Shown here: positions 23,111-32,800 of the stretch, in pieces
Position numbering within the stretch: the stretch's first letter is position 1
How the letters are laid out: every line of letters starts with the position of its first letter
NCBI RefSeq assembly: GCF_019393635.1
Contig: NC_057861.1
Coordinates: 79,057,327 to 79,121,326, forward strand
Direction of reading: 5' to 3'
Length of the DNA: 64,000 nt
Source of the DNA: Dromiciops gliroides
Taxonomy: Eukaryota; Chordata; Mammalia; Microbiotheria; Microbiotheriidae
Notes under the pieces: generated by a model
Told to the model about the DNA's origin: nothing
The model's database searches: none
The model's input: the letters and a program-made list of their open reading frames with translations, nothing else
Program-made: the position numbers and the translations under genes

Positions 23111-23715
23111 CCTGTAAGGGCCCACAATGACTTGTGAGTTTTCTGCTGCTTTTAATGTAAGAGGCGCAGGTGTGAAAACACAACCCTGCCAGCTGATCAG
23201 CAGGGCTTCACCTGATCTCCCTGCTCCTCACCATATTCTGCTTTACTTGACACCTCATCCCCCATCCCCCTCTCTTGCAATAGATTGGGGGGCACATGGA
23301 GAAGAGATGAGGTATAAGTGCTGATCTTTGATCTTTCTGGGGAGCAGAAGTGAGGTCATTGTTTTTCCTCTCAGTGGAGATGCTGGATTCTTTGTCTCCA
23401 ATTGCTCCCTGCTTCACCAAGGAGAAGAACCCTCAGGTTTTTCCCTGAGGAGTGAAAAGTACATTGGGACCAGAGGAAACAGAAGAAAACAAAGGGCTGG
23501 AGGAAGACGAGTTCCTGAGCTTAATTCTACCCTCCAGGAGTTTTGACCTGGGCTGGTCATGGATGGCATCGAGAGCCTGCCACCTCTGGCCCTAGGCAAT
23601 GAGAGTCTACATGAATGCAGTAGAAATCATAGATTCAGACACCAGCTTTTCCCTGTGATCTCTGCCTGTCAGATGCACAATCTTCACATGTATGGAAGAG
23701 AGGGGATGGGCCAGA
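23111..23715. other. Intergenic, no recognised gene
   Basis: Possible further L2-related sequence up to about 23250, then unrecognised sequence. Confidence 0.4.
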
Positions 23716-23930
23716 GAGACCCTTTAAATACTAGCTAGCATGCACATAGTGCTTTAAGTTTTGCAAAACATTTTACAGATGCCTTGTTTTATGCTTGTAT
23801 TAACCCTAACCCATTTTACCTATGAAGAAACAGGCCAAAATTAAAATACTTGTACAGATTCACATAGCTTGTAAGTACTGGGGTGGGTCTTAACTCAGGT
23901 TTTCCTCACTCTAGCTGCAGAATTTTATCC
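23715..23930 (-). mobile_element. MIR-type SINE, antisense
   Basis: acatagtgctttaagttttg, attttacctatgaagaaaca and cacatagcttgtaagtactg follow the MIR core in antisense. Confidence 0.65.
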
Positions 23931-24043
23931 CTGTGTACAGTGGTACCTGCTTCTGGAAACAGCAGGAGCCTGGGGTTCACTCTCCCCACAACCTGAAGGA
24001 GGCAACAAGGGGAACTGTCCATTCTATATTTAGGAGTCTAGAA

Positions 24044-24352
24044 CAGGGCTGCTTCTTTTTTTCTTTTTTGTTTTTAATTCTTTTGTGAGGCAATTGGGGT
24101 TAAATGACTTGCCCGGGGTCACACAGCTAGTAAGTTTCAAGTGTCTGAGGACAGATTTGAACTCAGGTCCTCCTGACTCTAGGGCTGGTGCTCTATCAAC
24201 TGTGCCACCTAGCAGCTCCATAAAACAGGGCTTCATAAGCTTTCTCCCTTTTTGCCTGAGAAATTTTTACGCAACCCTGCATATTATAGCTAGGTATACA
24301 TAATTTTTTACTGTTGCCAAATTTGTTTTGACCCACAGTTTAAGAAGCTTTG
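24044..24352. mobile_element. Short hAT-type DNA transposon with perfect 8-bp target duplication
   Basis: Starts cagggctgcttc and ends aagaagctttg (inverted termini). The direct repeat gtctagaa stands on both sides (24036-24043 and 24353-24360), the hAT size and NTCTAGAN type. Interrupted by an antisense SINE at about 24054-24219, so the transposon itself is only about 145 bp. Confidence 0.8.
24054..24219 (-). mobile_element. WSINE1-like SINE inside the hAT element
   Basis: Antisense copy, more diverged than most (agcagctcc instead of agctgcccc). A further copy of the transposon terminus (aacagggctgctt / aaacagggcttc) flanks it as its target duplication. Confidence 0.88.
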
Positions 24353-24360
24353 GTCTAGAA

Positions 24361-25735
24361 CATACCCTGAGCCTGGGTGTCCTGTTCTAAGGTCCCTTCT
24401 CTCAGACTTTGAGGAAAAGTTGAAGAGTTCAACCTCTAGCAGTTCAGCAGTTCCCTATTCCCTCAACAATCCAGTCCCTTCCTGCTGTGTTAAGTCCAGT
24501 CATCACTGAGGGGAAGGGTCCCTGTGCAGGGCACAGGGCACCCTCTGCTAGCCCTTTCCACTAGGTCTTCAGCATAAGGGCCCTAGGAAAGAACACTTTT
24601 AGTCACTTTTGCCTATTCTTGTCCGGGATCTGATAGCCAGTCCATGGTAGAACCAGTACTTTAACCCATTGTACCACCCCTTGAGTAGCTATCCTTCCTT
24701 AAATGCCTGCTATATGTACAAAGTCAAGAAATCTCTTCGTTAAAGGCTGGAATTTTGGGGTCCCTTCTAGCCACAACCACACCGATTAAGTCAGGAGACC
24801 TGAGGTCTAATTCCCCTTTTTTTGCCAACCACTTAATATCTGTGTGACCTAGGACAAGACTATCTGGGCATCTGTGTTTGCATAGGTAAAAGGAGAGGGT
24901 TCAATTGATCCTCTGGTGGTGAGCCCCCTCTTAGCTCTAAAGGAAATCACTGGCGGTTGCATGGACTATTTGGGGAGGTTTTGTTTTATATCCCAAGAGC
25001 CTTGAACCTGGTAGACATTTAATAAATGTTGGTTGAATTTAATGTTAAGATTAAAGTAGTTAGTTATTCATTGTTAATACAGCCACAGTTAAACAGTAAA
25101 GGATCAAACTCAGGATCAGGAAGAACTGGTAGGTTCAAGGCCTGCCTCTGACATAAATGAGCCAAACAATCACGAACAAGTCTTGGTGTCCCAAATCCTC
25201 TCCCCCCACCCCCACCCCCTGGCAACTTCTAGAACCAAGTTTGAGAAGAGTTACTGTTCTTCATTGTTGAGACAATATCGGGCAAGAACAAAACCAAAAG
25301 CGCGTATGACCTCCCCTTCCCCATCGAACTCTAGGAGCTGTTGGGGAAGGATGGGTGGAAGGGGGTGGCACTGCACCCATATGAGCATTTAAGGGTTGTG
25401 GAGGTGGTTTTGAGAAAAATGAGTCAGCCCCAATTAACATCCAGGAGTCTTGTAATTTTCTCCTATTGGAGAAACTGAGCCAGGAAGAGAGGGATTTTCA
25501 GGGGATTTTGAACCTTAGAGGTCATCTTGTGTAACTTCTGTTTACAGGGAAGGAAGCAAGAGGCCTACAGATGGGCCTGCTTGCCACCTCACTGTCAGAT
25601 GATCATGGACTGGCACTCCAGCCTGTTGCCAGCACGCCATCCACTGTCCCAGAGATGCCTATGGGCAGTAGGACAGAAAAGGATGATTTGGGGGCTTTTC
25701 TAGCTATTTGTCCCTATGTCTGGAAGGCTCTCCCC
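24361..25735. other. Intergenic, sparse old repeats
   Basis: A MIR-type remnant at about 24780-24950 and an L2 3' end at about 24965-25050 (ttaataaatgttggttgaat). No gene recognised. Confidence 0.5.
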
Positions 25736-26167
25736 AAGTCAGTACAACACACATTTGTTTAGTGCCTACTGTATACAAAGCACCTGGGATAAAAAGACAA
25801 GTCCCAGATCTCAAGGAGCTTACAAATTCATTGGGGGTTGAGGGGGAGGGATGGGATACAACATGAAAATAAGTCTCCACACATGATCTGAGCAGTGAGA
25901 AAGGCCTAACAACTATGGGAATCCAAAAAGGTTTCCAGTATGTGTGACACATGAATAGCCTTCAAGGGACCTAGGGATTCTAAGAGCCAGAAGTGAGGGA
26001 GGTGGGCATTGCAGGCATGAGGGATACACAAGAAATGGAGCATTGACTTGGAACAAACTAGACCTTTGTTGCGATGGCAGTACAGAATGCAATGGAAAAG
26101 GAGCCTGGAGTCAAGATTGTGAAGAGCTTTCAGTGCCAATCCAAGGAGTTTGCTTCTTGGGTTCCTT

Positions 26168-26317
26168 GGGCAGTTAGGTGGTGTAGTGGATAAAGCACCA
26201 GCCCTGGATTCAGGAGGACCTGAGTTCAAAACTGGCTTCAGACATGACATTTAACTAGCTGTGTGACCCTGGGCAAGTCATTTAACCTTCATTACCCTCC
26301 CCCCCCCAAAAAAATAA
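26168..26317 (+). mobile_element. WSINE1-like SINE, sense
   Basis: From gggcagttaggtggtgtag to a C/A-rich tail. Flanked by ggttcct on both sides. The A box differs from other copies (gtgtagtggataaagc). Confidence 0.9.
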
Positions 26318-26495
26318 GGGGTTCCTCACCTGGGGTCTATCAGCTTTTAAAATGCATCTTGATAACTCGACCTAATTGGCTTCCTTTGTAATCATGTATT
26401 TTATGTATTTAAAAACCTGATTGTGAGGATTCCAGAGGCTTCACCACACTTGGAAAAGTATCTGTGATCCCCAAAAGGTTAAGATCTCTATCTTA
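26318..26495 (+). mobile_element. hAT-Charlie-type DNA transposon fragment
   Basis: gggttcctcacctggggtct start and ccccaaaaggttaagatctc end are near-inverted termini. The inner ttggcttcctttgtaatcat and gtatttaaaaacctgattgt match the same family as 22095-22210. Confidence 0.7.
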
Positions 26496-27340
26496 GGGTC
26501 AAGAAGCTAAATATGAAAAGGTCAGACGTGCTTTAGGAGAATCATTTTGGCAGCTATGTCTAGGATGGATTAGAGACACACTGGAAGCTCAAACCAATTC
26601 GGAGATTGAAGTGAGCTAGGTTGGTGCCATGTGAGTGAAGAGAAGGGGACAAATATGAGATATTAGGGTGGGCTTGAAAAGATCTGAGAGGATGGACTGA
26701 GCTTTTGAACCTGGCTTACTGGAAGGATGCGGTTCCTTCAACAAAAAGGGAAGTTTGGAGGAATGATGGGCTGAAAGGGCATGGAGAGATGACTAGTTTT
26801 GGACATGGTAAGTTTGGTATTGTGGTGGAGCTGGAACTCAGTAGAGAGATAAACTATATGTTGTCTTGTTAGTCCTCTTTACAGACATGATCATGAGCCC
26901 CTTAGGTCTTGATTTGATTGTGTGAAGAGAATGGAGAGAAAGAAGAGCCCAAGACAGAACCTCGGGAAAACCAACCATAACAACCAGTTTGCATGGAAGA
27001 GACAGATAACCTGGTAAAAGGCTGAGTGGGAGCAGATAAGAGGTGACGTAGGAGATAGCAATGTCCAAAAACCCAGAGATTATGCAGAAAGAGGCAGTAG
27101 TAACCGTGTCAGATGTTGCAAGGAGGTTAAGGATGAAGAAAAAAAAAACGATAAACGTTAGTAGTTAAGAAAGCTCTGTAAACTTGCTGAGAGCGGTGTT
27201 AGCTGAGTGATGAGGTGGGAAGTGAAAGGGAGGTGGGAGGAAGTTGAAGTAATGAGTATAGACAACTTTTTTCTAGGAGTCTGGCTGTGAAAGGAAGAAA
27301 GGACAATTGCTTGAGGGGATGATAGGTTTAAAGGGTTTTT

Positions 27341-27527
27341 TAAAAAATTATTATTATTTATTTGGTTTTTTTGCTTTGTTTGGTTTGGTTTTTTTGGTGA
27401 GGCAATTGGGGTTAACTGACTTGCCCAGGGTCACACAGCCAGTGTTACGTGTCTGAGGTCAGATTTGAACTCAGGTCCTCCTGAATCCAGGGCCGGTGCT
27501 TTATCCACTGCGCCACCTAGCTGCCCC
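27341..27527 (-). mobile_element. WSINE1-like SINE, antisense
   Basis: Flanked by taaagggttttt / taaaggggttttt. It has a long T-rich tail and a small internal deletion that removes the GTAAGT core. Confidence 0.92.
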
Positions 27528-27997
27528 TAAAGGGGTTTTTTAAGGATGTAGGCATCAGGGAGAGAACTAGTAGATAGAGGCTGAAAATTAAGGATGGAGG
27601 AGGAGAGATTCCTTCAAAGAGATAAGCTTCAGGAGAGGGAGCAGAAGTAGAATGGTTTGCTTTGGCATCGAGTCACGTCTAAGTCACAAACTGGAGCAAA
27701 GGAGAGAACGGGATGATTTTGAGGGGTTTTGAAACAGACTCGAAAACAATTGAAGCTCGTGAATGATACCTTATATTTTCTCAATAAAATTGGAGGTGAG
27801 AACTCTGGTCGATCTTGGTAGAGTAGTAATGAAACGTGTAGCCTACCTCTGCTAAAAGATGGAAAAAGTGGAGAGGGAAGGAGGCCGTCATCTAGAATGC
27901 TGCATGTAAGGTCCAGTTGGGACACTACCTGCTGGTTTTACTCAACCGTTTGTTTTGCTTTGTTCTATGCAACAAGCTTTTTACTGAATGCCTACTT

Positions 27998-28235
27998 GGC
28001 AGCTAGGTGTCAAAGTGGGTAGATCAATGGGCCTGGAGTCAGGAAGACCTGAGTTCAAATTCAGCCTCAGACACCGTACCAGCTGTGTGACCCTGGGCAA
28101 GTTACTTAACCTCAGTTTGTAAAACGGTGATAATAATGGTTTCGAGGACCAGATGAGACAATAATTGTAAAGCTTTTAGCACAGTTACTGGCCCATAGTA
28201 AGCATCTATAAATTATTATTACTAGGTGCCAGTTA
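27998..28235 (+). mobile_element. MIR/THER-type tRNA SINE with CORE-like tail
   Basis: tRNA-related head (agctaggtgtcaaagtgggt), B-box region, then gtaaaacggtgataataatg and cagttactggcccatagtaa, a tail different from the young SINE family. Confidence 0.6.
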
Positions 28236-28329
28236 GTGCTAGACTCTGGGGAAACAGTCCCGTGTGCTGTTACAAAAGTATGGGATTAAATGCAGAGGAA
28301 GAGGGAACTACATCCAAAAATGACCCTGT

Positions 28330-28470
28330 TGTAGGTAAATAAAAGGCATCAAAACTTGTCTTTAGAGAGAAAAATTTGGAACTCGAAATCTTATGAAAAC
28401 AAATGTGGAAAACTATCTTTACATGTAATTGGAAAATAATAAAATACTTTTATGTTAAAAAAAACTTCTT
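28330..28470 (+). mobile_element. L1 LINE 3' end, sense, 5'-truncated
   Basis: gaaaactatctttacatgta and attggaaaataataaaatac are the sense-strand 3' end of the marsupial L1 seen antisense elsewhere (44385, 56626, 58337), ending in an A tail. It sits about 100 bases left of the NAPRT CpG island. Confidence 0.7.
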
Positions 28471-28934
28471 TAAAACAAAATTAGGAATTCACGTCTCCTG
28501 CAGACAACGAGTTTAAGAGAAGTGCTGCAGGACTAGCTCCTCTGGGGGACGGAGAGAACTCCCAGCATCTTGCCCCAAAGGGACTTGTACTAAGTGGTGG
28601 GGCCGGGGCTTTCGGACTCGGCCTTGGACTCCGTTCCCAGCGTTGGTTGGCACGAGTGGGCAAAGGAGCTCAGCCGCCCCAGACGGGGAAACCGAGAGGC
28701 CTGGCTGTCATGCCGGGCTGCCCTGGCCCAGAGCCTTCCCGGCTCACGCAGGATGTGGGCCAGCCTCGAACCCGAGGCCGGGGCGTCAGGGAACTTCCCG
28801 AAAGGCGTCGTGGCGTTGCTGGGGGCGCGGATTCCTGACTGTCACGGCCATTGGTCGGGGCGTGTCTCCACGTGACGCGGCTCTATGCCCAAGCGTTCCT
28901 AGGAGCGGGGACATTGCAGACTGTGGGCTGGAGA

Positions 28935-29181
28935 ATGGAGAAGCGGTCGGCGGAGCTGGAGCCGGAGCAGGACCCGGAGGCGGAGGCAGCGGCCCGGGCG
29001 CTGCTCACCGACCTCTACCAGATCACCATGGCTCTGGCCTACTGGCGGGCGGGCCGGGCCCGGGAGCCCGCCGAGTTCGAGCTGTTCTTTCGCCGCTGCC
29101 CCTTCGGGTCCTCCTTCGCCCTGGCCGCGGGGCTGCGGGATTGCATGCGCTTCTTGCGCACCTTCCGCCTTCGTCCAGCAG
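28935..29181 (+). CDS. NAPRT: NAPRT exon 1 (start codon)
   Basis: First in-frame ATG (gagaATGG, strong context). Encodes residues 1-82 with [20 protein letters not shown], the start of the NAPRTase fold, then [11 protein letters not shown]. Ends in phase 1 before GTACCG. If intron 1 were retained the frame stays open to 29309. Confidence 0.95.
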
Positions 29182-32100
29182 GTACCGCGGCTGCGGGCGC
29201 GACCCCGAGCCCGACCCTGCCCCCGAGCCGGACCCTACCCCCGAGCCCGATCCTAACCCAGACCCCGACCCCGACCCTAATTCCGGCCCACCCCTGCCCC
29301 CGACCCTAACCCCGGCCCTGCTCCACCCCAGTCCCACCACTGACCCCGCAGTCCCAAATTCAGACCCTTTGTGCGTCCCTACCCCAGTCCCCTCAGACCC
29401 TCCATACACTCCAGCCCGAGCACCCCGGGACTCAGACCGCTGCCCTAGGCGCACCATCGGACCCTGCATGTGTCACTGCCCCAGTCCCAGATTCGGAGCC
29501 CACCCCAGTACCCTGAGGCCCCTGGGATCCTAGATCCCAGATCCTGGGTTCAACTGCCCCCTTGCCAGAGCTGCAGCTCCTGTTCCTAGTAGCCTGAGAA
29601 TGGCGTGGATGGTCTGAGGGACAGAAGGACGGACTATATGGAATTAGGAGCGGGGTGTGGGCGGCGGACTTCGTGGGACCACCCGCGCGTGGGAGAGGGG
29701 AAAGGGGGGAATTGTTCTAAAATCTTGAGGACATGAGGGAAAGCTCAAATACTTCCGCTCTGTTGTGGGTCTCACTTTCCCCTCCCGTAAAAGTGAGGTG
29801 TTGAATTTAATGATCTCTAGAGATTAAATCTCTTTAATTGCCTCGTGGGTCCTAGGTCCTAACCTCTTTGTGGGGAATGAGGAGCTGAAAGTTCGCTCAG
29901 TCTTGGGCAAGTCTGAATGGGGTGGGGCTACGTGGGAGGGGAGGAGGAGGAGGAAGAATCACAACTCGATTCTTGATTGGCTAGGAGTGATCCTGGGATT
30001 TGGAGGAGGGACCTAAACTCTGGGTCCAAAGAGCGCCAGGGCTGTGAGGCTCCAGGTAGTCTGAGTTGAAAGTCACGTTGAAAGCCCGACACCAAGCTCA
30101 GCCGTGAGATACCAAGAAAGGGAAAACAAACCAAAAAGCCAACCAATCAACCAACAACAACAACAACAAAAAACAGTCCCTGCCCTCAAGAAGCTCATAG
30201 TCTAATGGGAGAGACAACAGGCTAAAAGCTAGTACGAACAAAATAGAGATGGAATGGATTAGCAGAGGGAAGGTACTAACATTAGGGAGATCAGGAAAGA
30301 CTTCTCGCAGAAGATGGGATTTTAGCTGGTCAGCCAGGCCAGGAGATGGAGATGAAGAGTGAGAGAATTCCAGGCATGGGGGACAGCCAGTGAAAATGAG
30401 AGCTGGATTGTCTTGTTGGCAGAACAGAAAGGAGACAAGCTGGATAAGAGAGTATGGTGCAAGAGAACTGGAAAGGTAGGAGGGAACCAGGTTACCAAGG
30501 GCCTTGACCGCCAAACTGGATTTATCCCATCCTGGAGGTAATAGGGAACCATTGCACTTTACTGAATGGGGAGGCGAGGGGAAGAAGTGGATTGTCAGAC
30601 CTGGGCTTCAGAGAGGTTAATTTGTCAGCTGAGTAAACTGGAGTGGAGTGGAGTGGTGAGAGACAAGGCAGGGAGACCAACAAGAAAGCTATTGCAGTAG
30701 TCCTGGTATGTAAGGCATCGAGGGAAAGTAAGGAGTAATGGATGATACCTAGTTTGTGAGCCTAGGTGACTAGGAGTTTAAGCTAGGAAGATGTGGGTGG
30801 GTTTAGGGAGAAGATGATGAATTCATTGTCAGACATGTTGAGTAGAGGAAGATGTCTTTGGGACGTTGAGGTTGAGATGCCCAGTAGTCAGTTAGAATGA
30901 GAAATTGGAAGTCTGTTGCAAGGAAATCACTTTATAAATTTAAAAGTTTCCTAAGAATAAGATTGTAGGCAATTATTATCCTATAAGGGAAGTAATTGTC
31001 AAGACCAAGATGCCAAGGTTAATGGGGGGGAGTGGTGGGTGGGAGGATTCTGTCTCTGAATCTGAGGAGCAATGAAAGATCAAGCCCTTAGGTCCTCAGG
31101 TTAGAGCTGAAAAAGAATGAGAAAGTATGGAAAGAGCCAGTCTTTGACCAAAGAGCAAAGGTCTTTTTGATCAATCAAACAAGCATTTATTAAGCACCTA
31201 CATATATTCAATCCATGCAGAATGAAAGAGAATCAGTCCCAGGTAGATAAAATGCTGTGGGGTTCAGGGTGGGGGGCCCTAGTGGCAGGGATGGGAATAG
31301 GAATCAGGAAAGGCTTCTTGTAGGTAATGCTTGAGCTGTGTCTTAAAGGAAAGAAAAATCCTAGCTGGCATATTGAGGGGGCCGGGGGGAGGACCCGGGG
31401 GCGGAGAGGGAGCATATCCCAGACAGGAGAACTTGACACAATCACAGGAAGAGTAGATGGAGCTCTGTGTGGGAGGAACAACAAAAAAAGGCCAGCTTGG
31501 GGCATTAGGTGGCACAGTGGATAAAGCGCTGGCCCTGGATTCAGGAGTACCTGAGTTCAAATCCGGCCTCAGACACTTGGCACTTACTAGCTGTGTGACC
31601 CTGGGCAAGTCACTTAACCCCCATTGCCCCACAAAAAAAAAAAAAAGAAAAAAAAAAGGCCAGCTTGGGCAAGGGAGTAATGGCTGAGGAAGCTGGAAAG
31701 ATAATAATAGTGATTATTTCTCTATCACTATGTGCCAGGCCCTGTGCAAAACACATTACATTTGATCCTCATAATAACCCTGGAGGTAGGTGTTATTATC
31801 AGCCCCATTTTCCAGTTGAGGAAAATGAAGGCAGACAGAGGATAAGTGACTTGACCTGGGGTCATGAAGCTAGGAAGTATCTAGGCTGGATTTGAACCCC
31901 TGTCTTTCTGACTCCAGGCCCAGCTTTCTTTCCACTTCACCACCTAGGTGCCTTTGGTCATTTGGGGCCAGGTCATGAAGGACTTTAATGCCAAACAAAG
32001 GAGTTTATCTTTTTTTTTTTTTTAGTGAGGCAATTGGGGTTAAGTGACTTGCCCAGGGTCACACAGCTAATAAGTGTTAAGTGTCTGAGGCCGGATTTGA

Positions 32101-32740
32101 ACTCAGGTACTCCTGACTCCAGGGCCAGTGCTCTATCCGCTGCACCATCTAGCTGCCCCAGCAGTTTATCTTTTATTCCTAGAGGCAATAGGGAGCCCTT
32201 GGGGATGATTGGGAAGGGGGATGACATGGTCAGATCTGTTCTTGAAGACAATTCTTTTGGCCACTGTGCAGAGAATGGATTGGAGAGGGGAGATATTTAA
32301 GGCTAGGAGACCAATTAAGAGGATCCCTCTGGGAAGCCACAAGGGACTCAGTGAGACCGAAGGCCCAGGACTAGGTTCTTCATTGGGGATCTAGAGAAGA
32401 GATGGAAGCTAGGTAACACAGTGGATAGAGGGCTGGGCCTGGAGACAGGAAGACTCAAATTCAAATCCAGCTTCAGACTAGCTGTGTGACCCTGGGCAAA
32501 TCTGCCTCAGTTTCTTCATTTGTAATATGGAAGTAGTAATAGGTCCTACCTCCCAGGGTTGTGAGCATAAAATGAGATAATATGATGAGATGCTTTGCAG
32601 CTATATAAAATGCTACTATTTATCATCATCATTTTGAAATTCTAATGTGGGGGAGAAGGCAGGACCAGGAGCTAGGCCTTGACAAGAGGCTCCTGGCCCT
32701 GCCATGGGAAGGTTTCTATTCTGGACATCCATGCATGTAG

Positions 32741-32800
<60 letters not shown>

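Larger units (their letters stand above)
25735..27330 (-). mobile_element. L2 LINE, long antisense fragment
   Basis: From the 3' end (tttagtgcctactgtataca, tctcaaggagcttacaaatt) through the region tttaggagaatcattttggc to cccaagacagaacctcggga, all antisense to L2. Interrupted by a SINE at 26168 and by hAT sequence at 26318-26495. Right edge approximate. Confidence 0.65.
28540..29520 (+). promoter_or_regulatory. NAPRT: NAPRT CpG-island promoter
   Basis: The only CpG-dense stretch in the window. It spans the 5' flank, exon 1 and the start of intron 1. No TATA box. About 80 bases before the ATG is an inverted CCAAT box (ATTGG, 28850-28854) followed by a GC box (ggggcg) and a CACGTGAC E-box (28869-28876), an arrangement typical of USF/MITF-family and NF-Y sites. 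Start sites are inferred to lie at about 28870-28930. Confidence 0.8.
31165..32380 (-). mobile_element. L2 LINE, antisense, broken up by later insertions
   Basis: L2 3' end at 31170-31500 (caagcatttattaagcacct, ggaaaggcttcttgtaggta), resuming at about 31955-32012 and 32162-32380 (ggagtttatcttttattcct, gatgacatggtcagatctgt). The gaps are a sense SINE (31501-31655), a MIR copy (31690-31955) and an antisense SINE (32014-32159). In NAPRT intron 1. Confidence 0.7.

Noticed and set aside
28643-29533. 296-residue open frame overlapping NAPRT exon 1
   Set aside because: It runs through the CpG island and the C-rich repeat ([11 protein letters not shown]...). NAPRT's own frame is the one that matches the family; this one has only low-complexity content.
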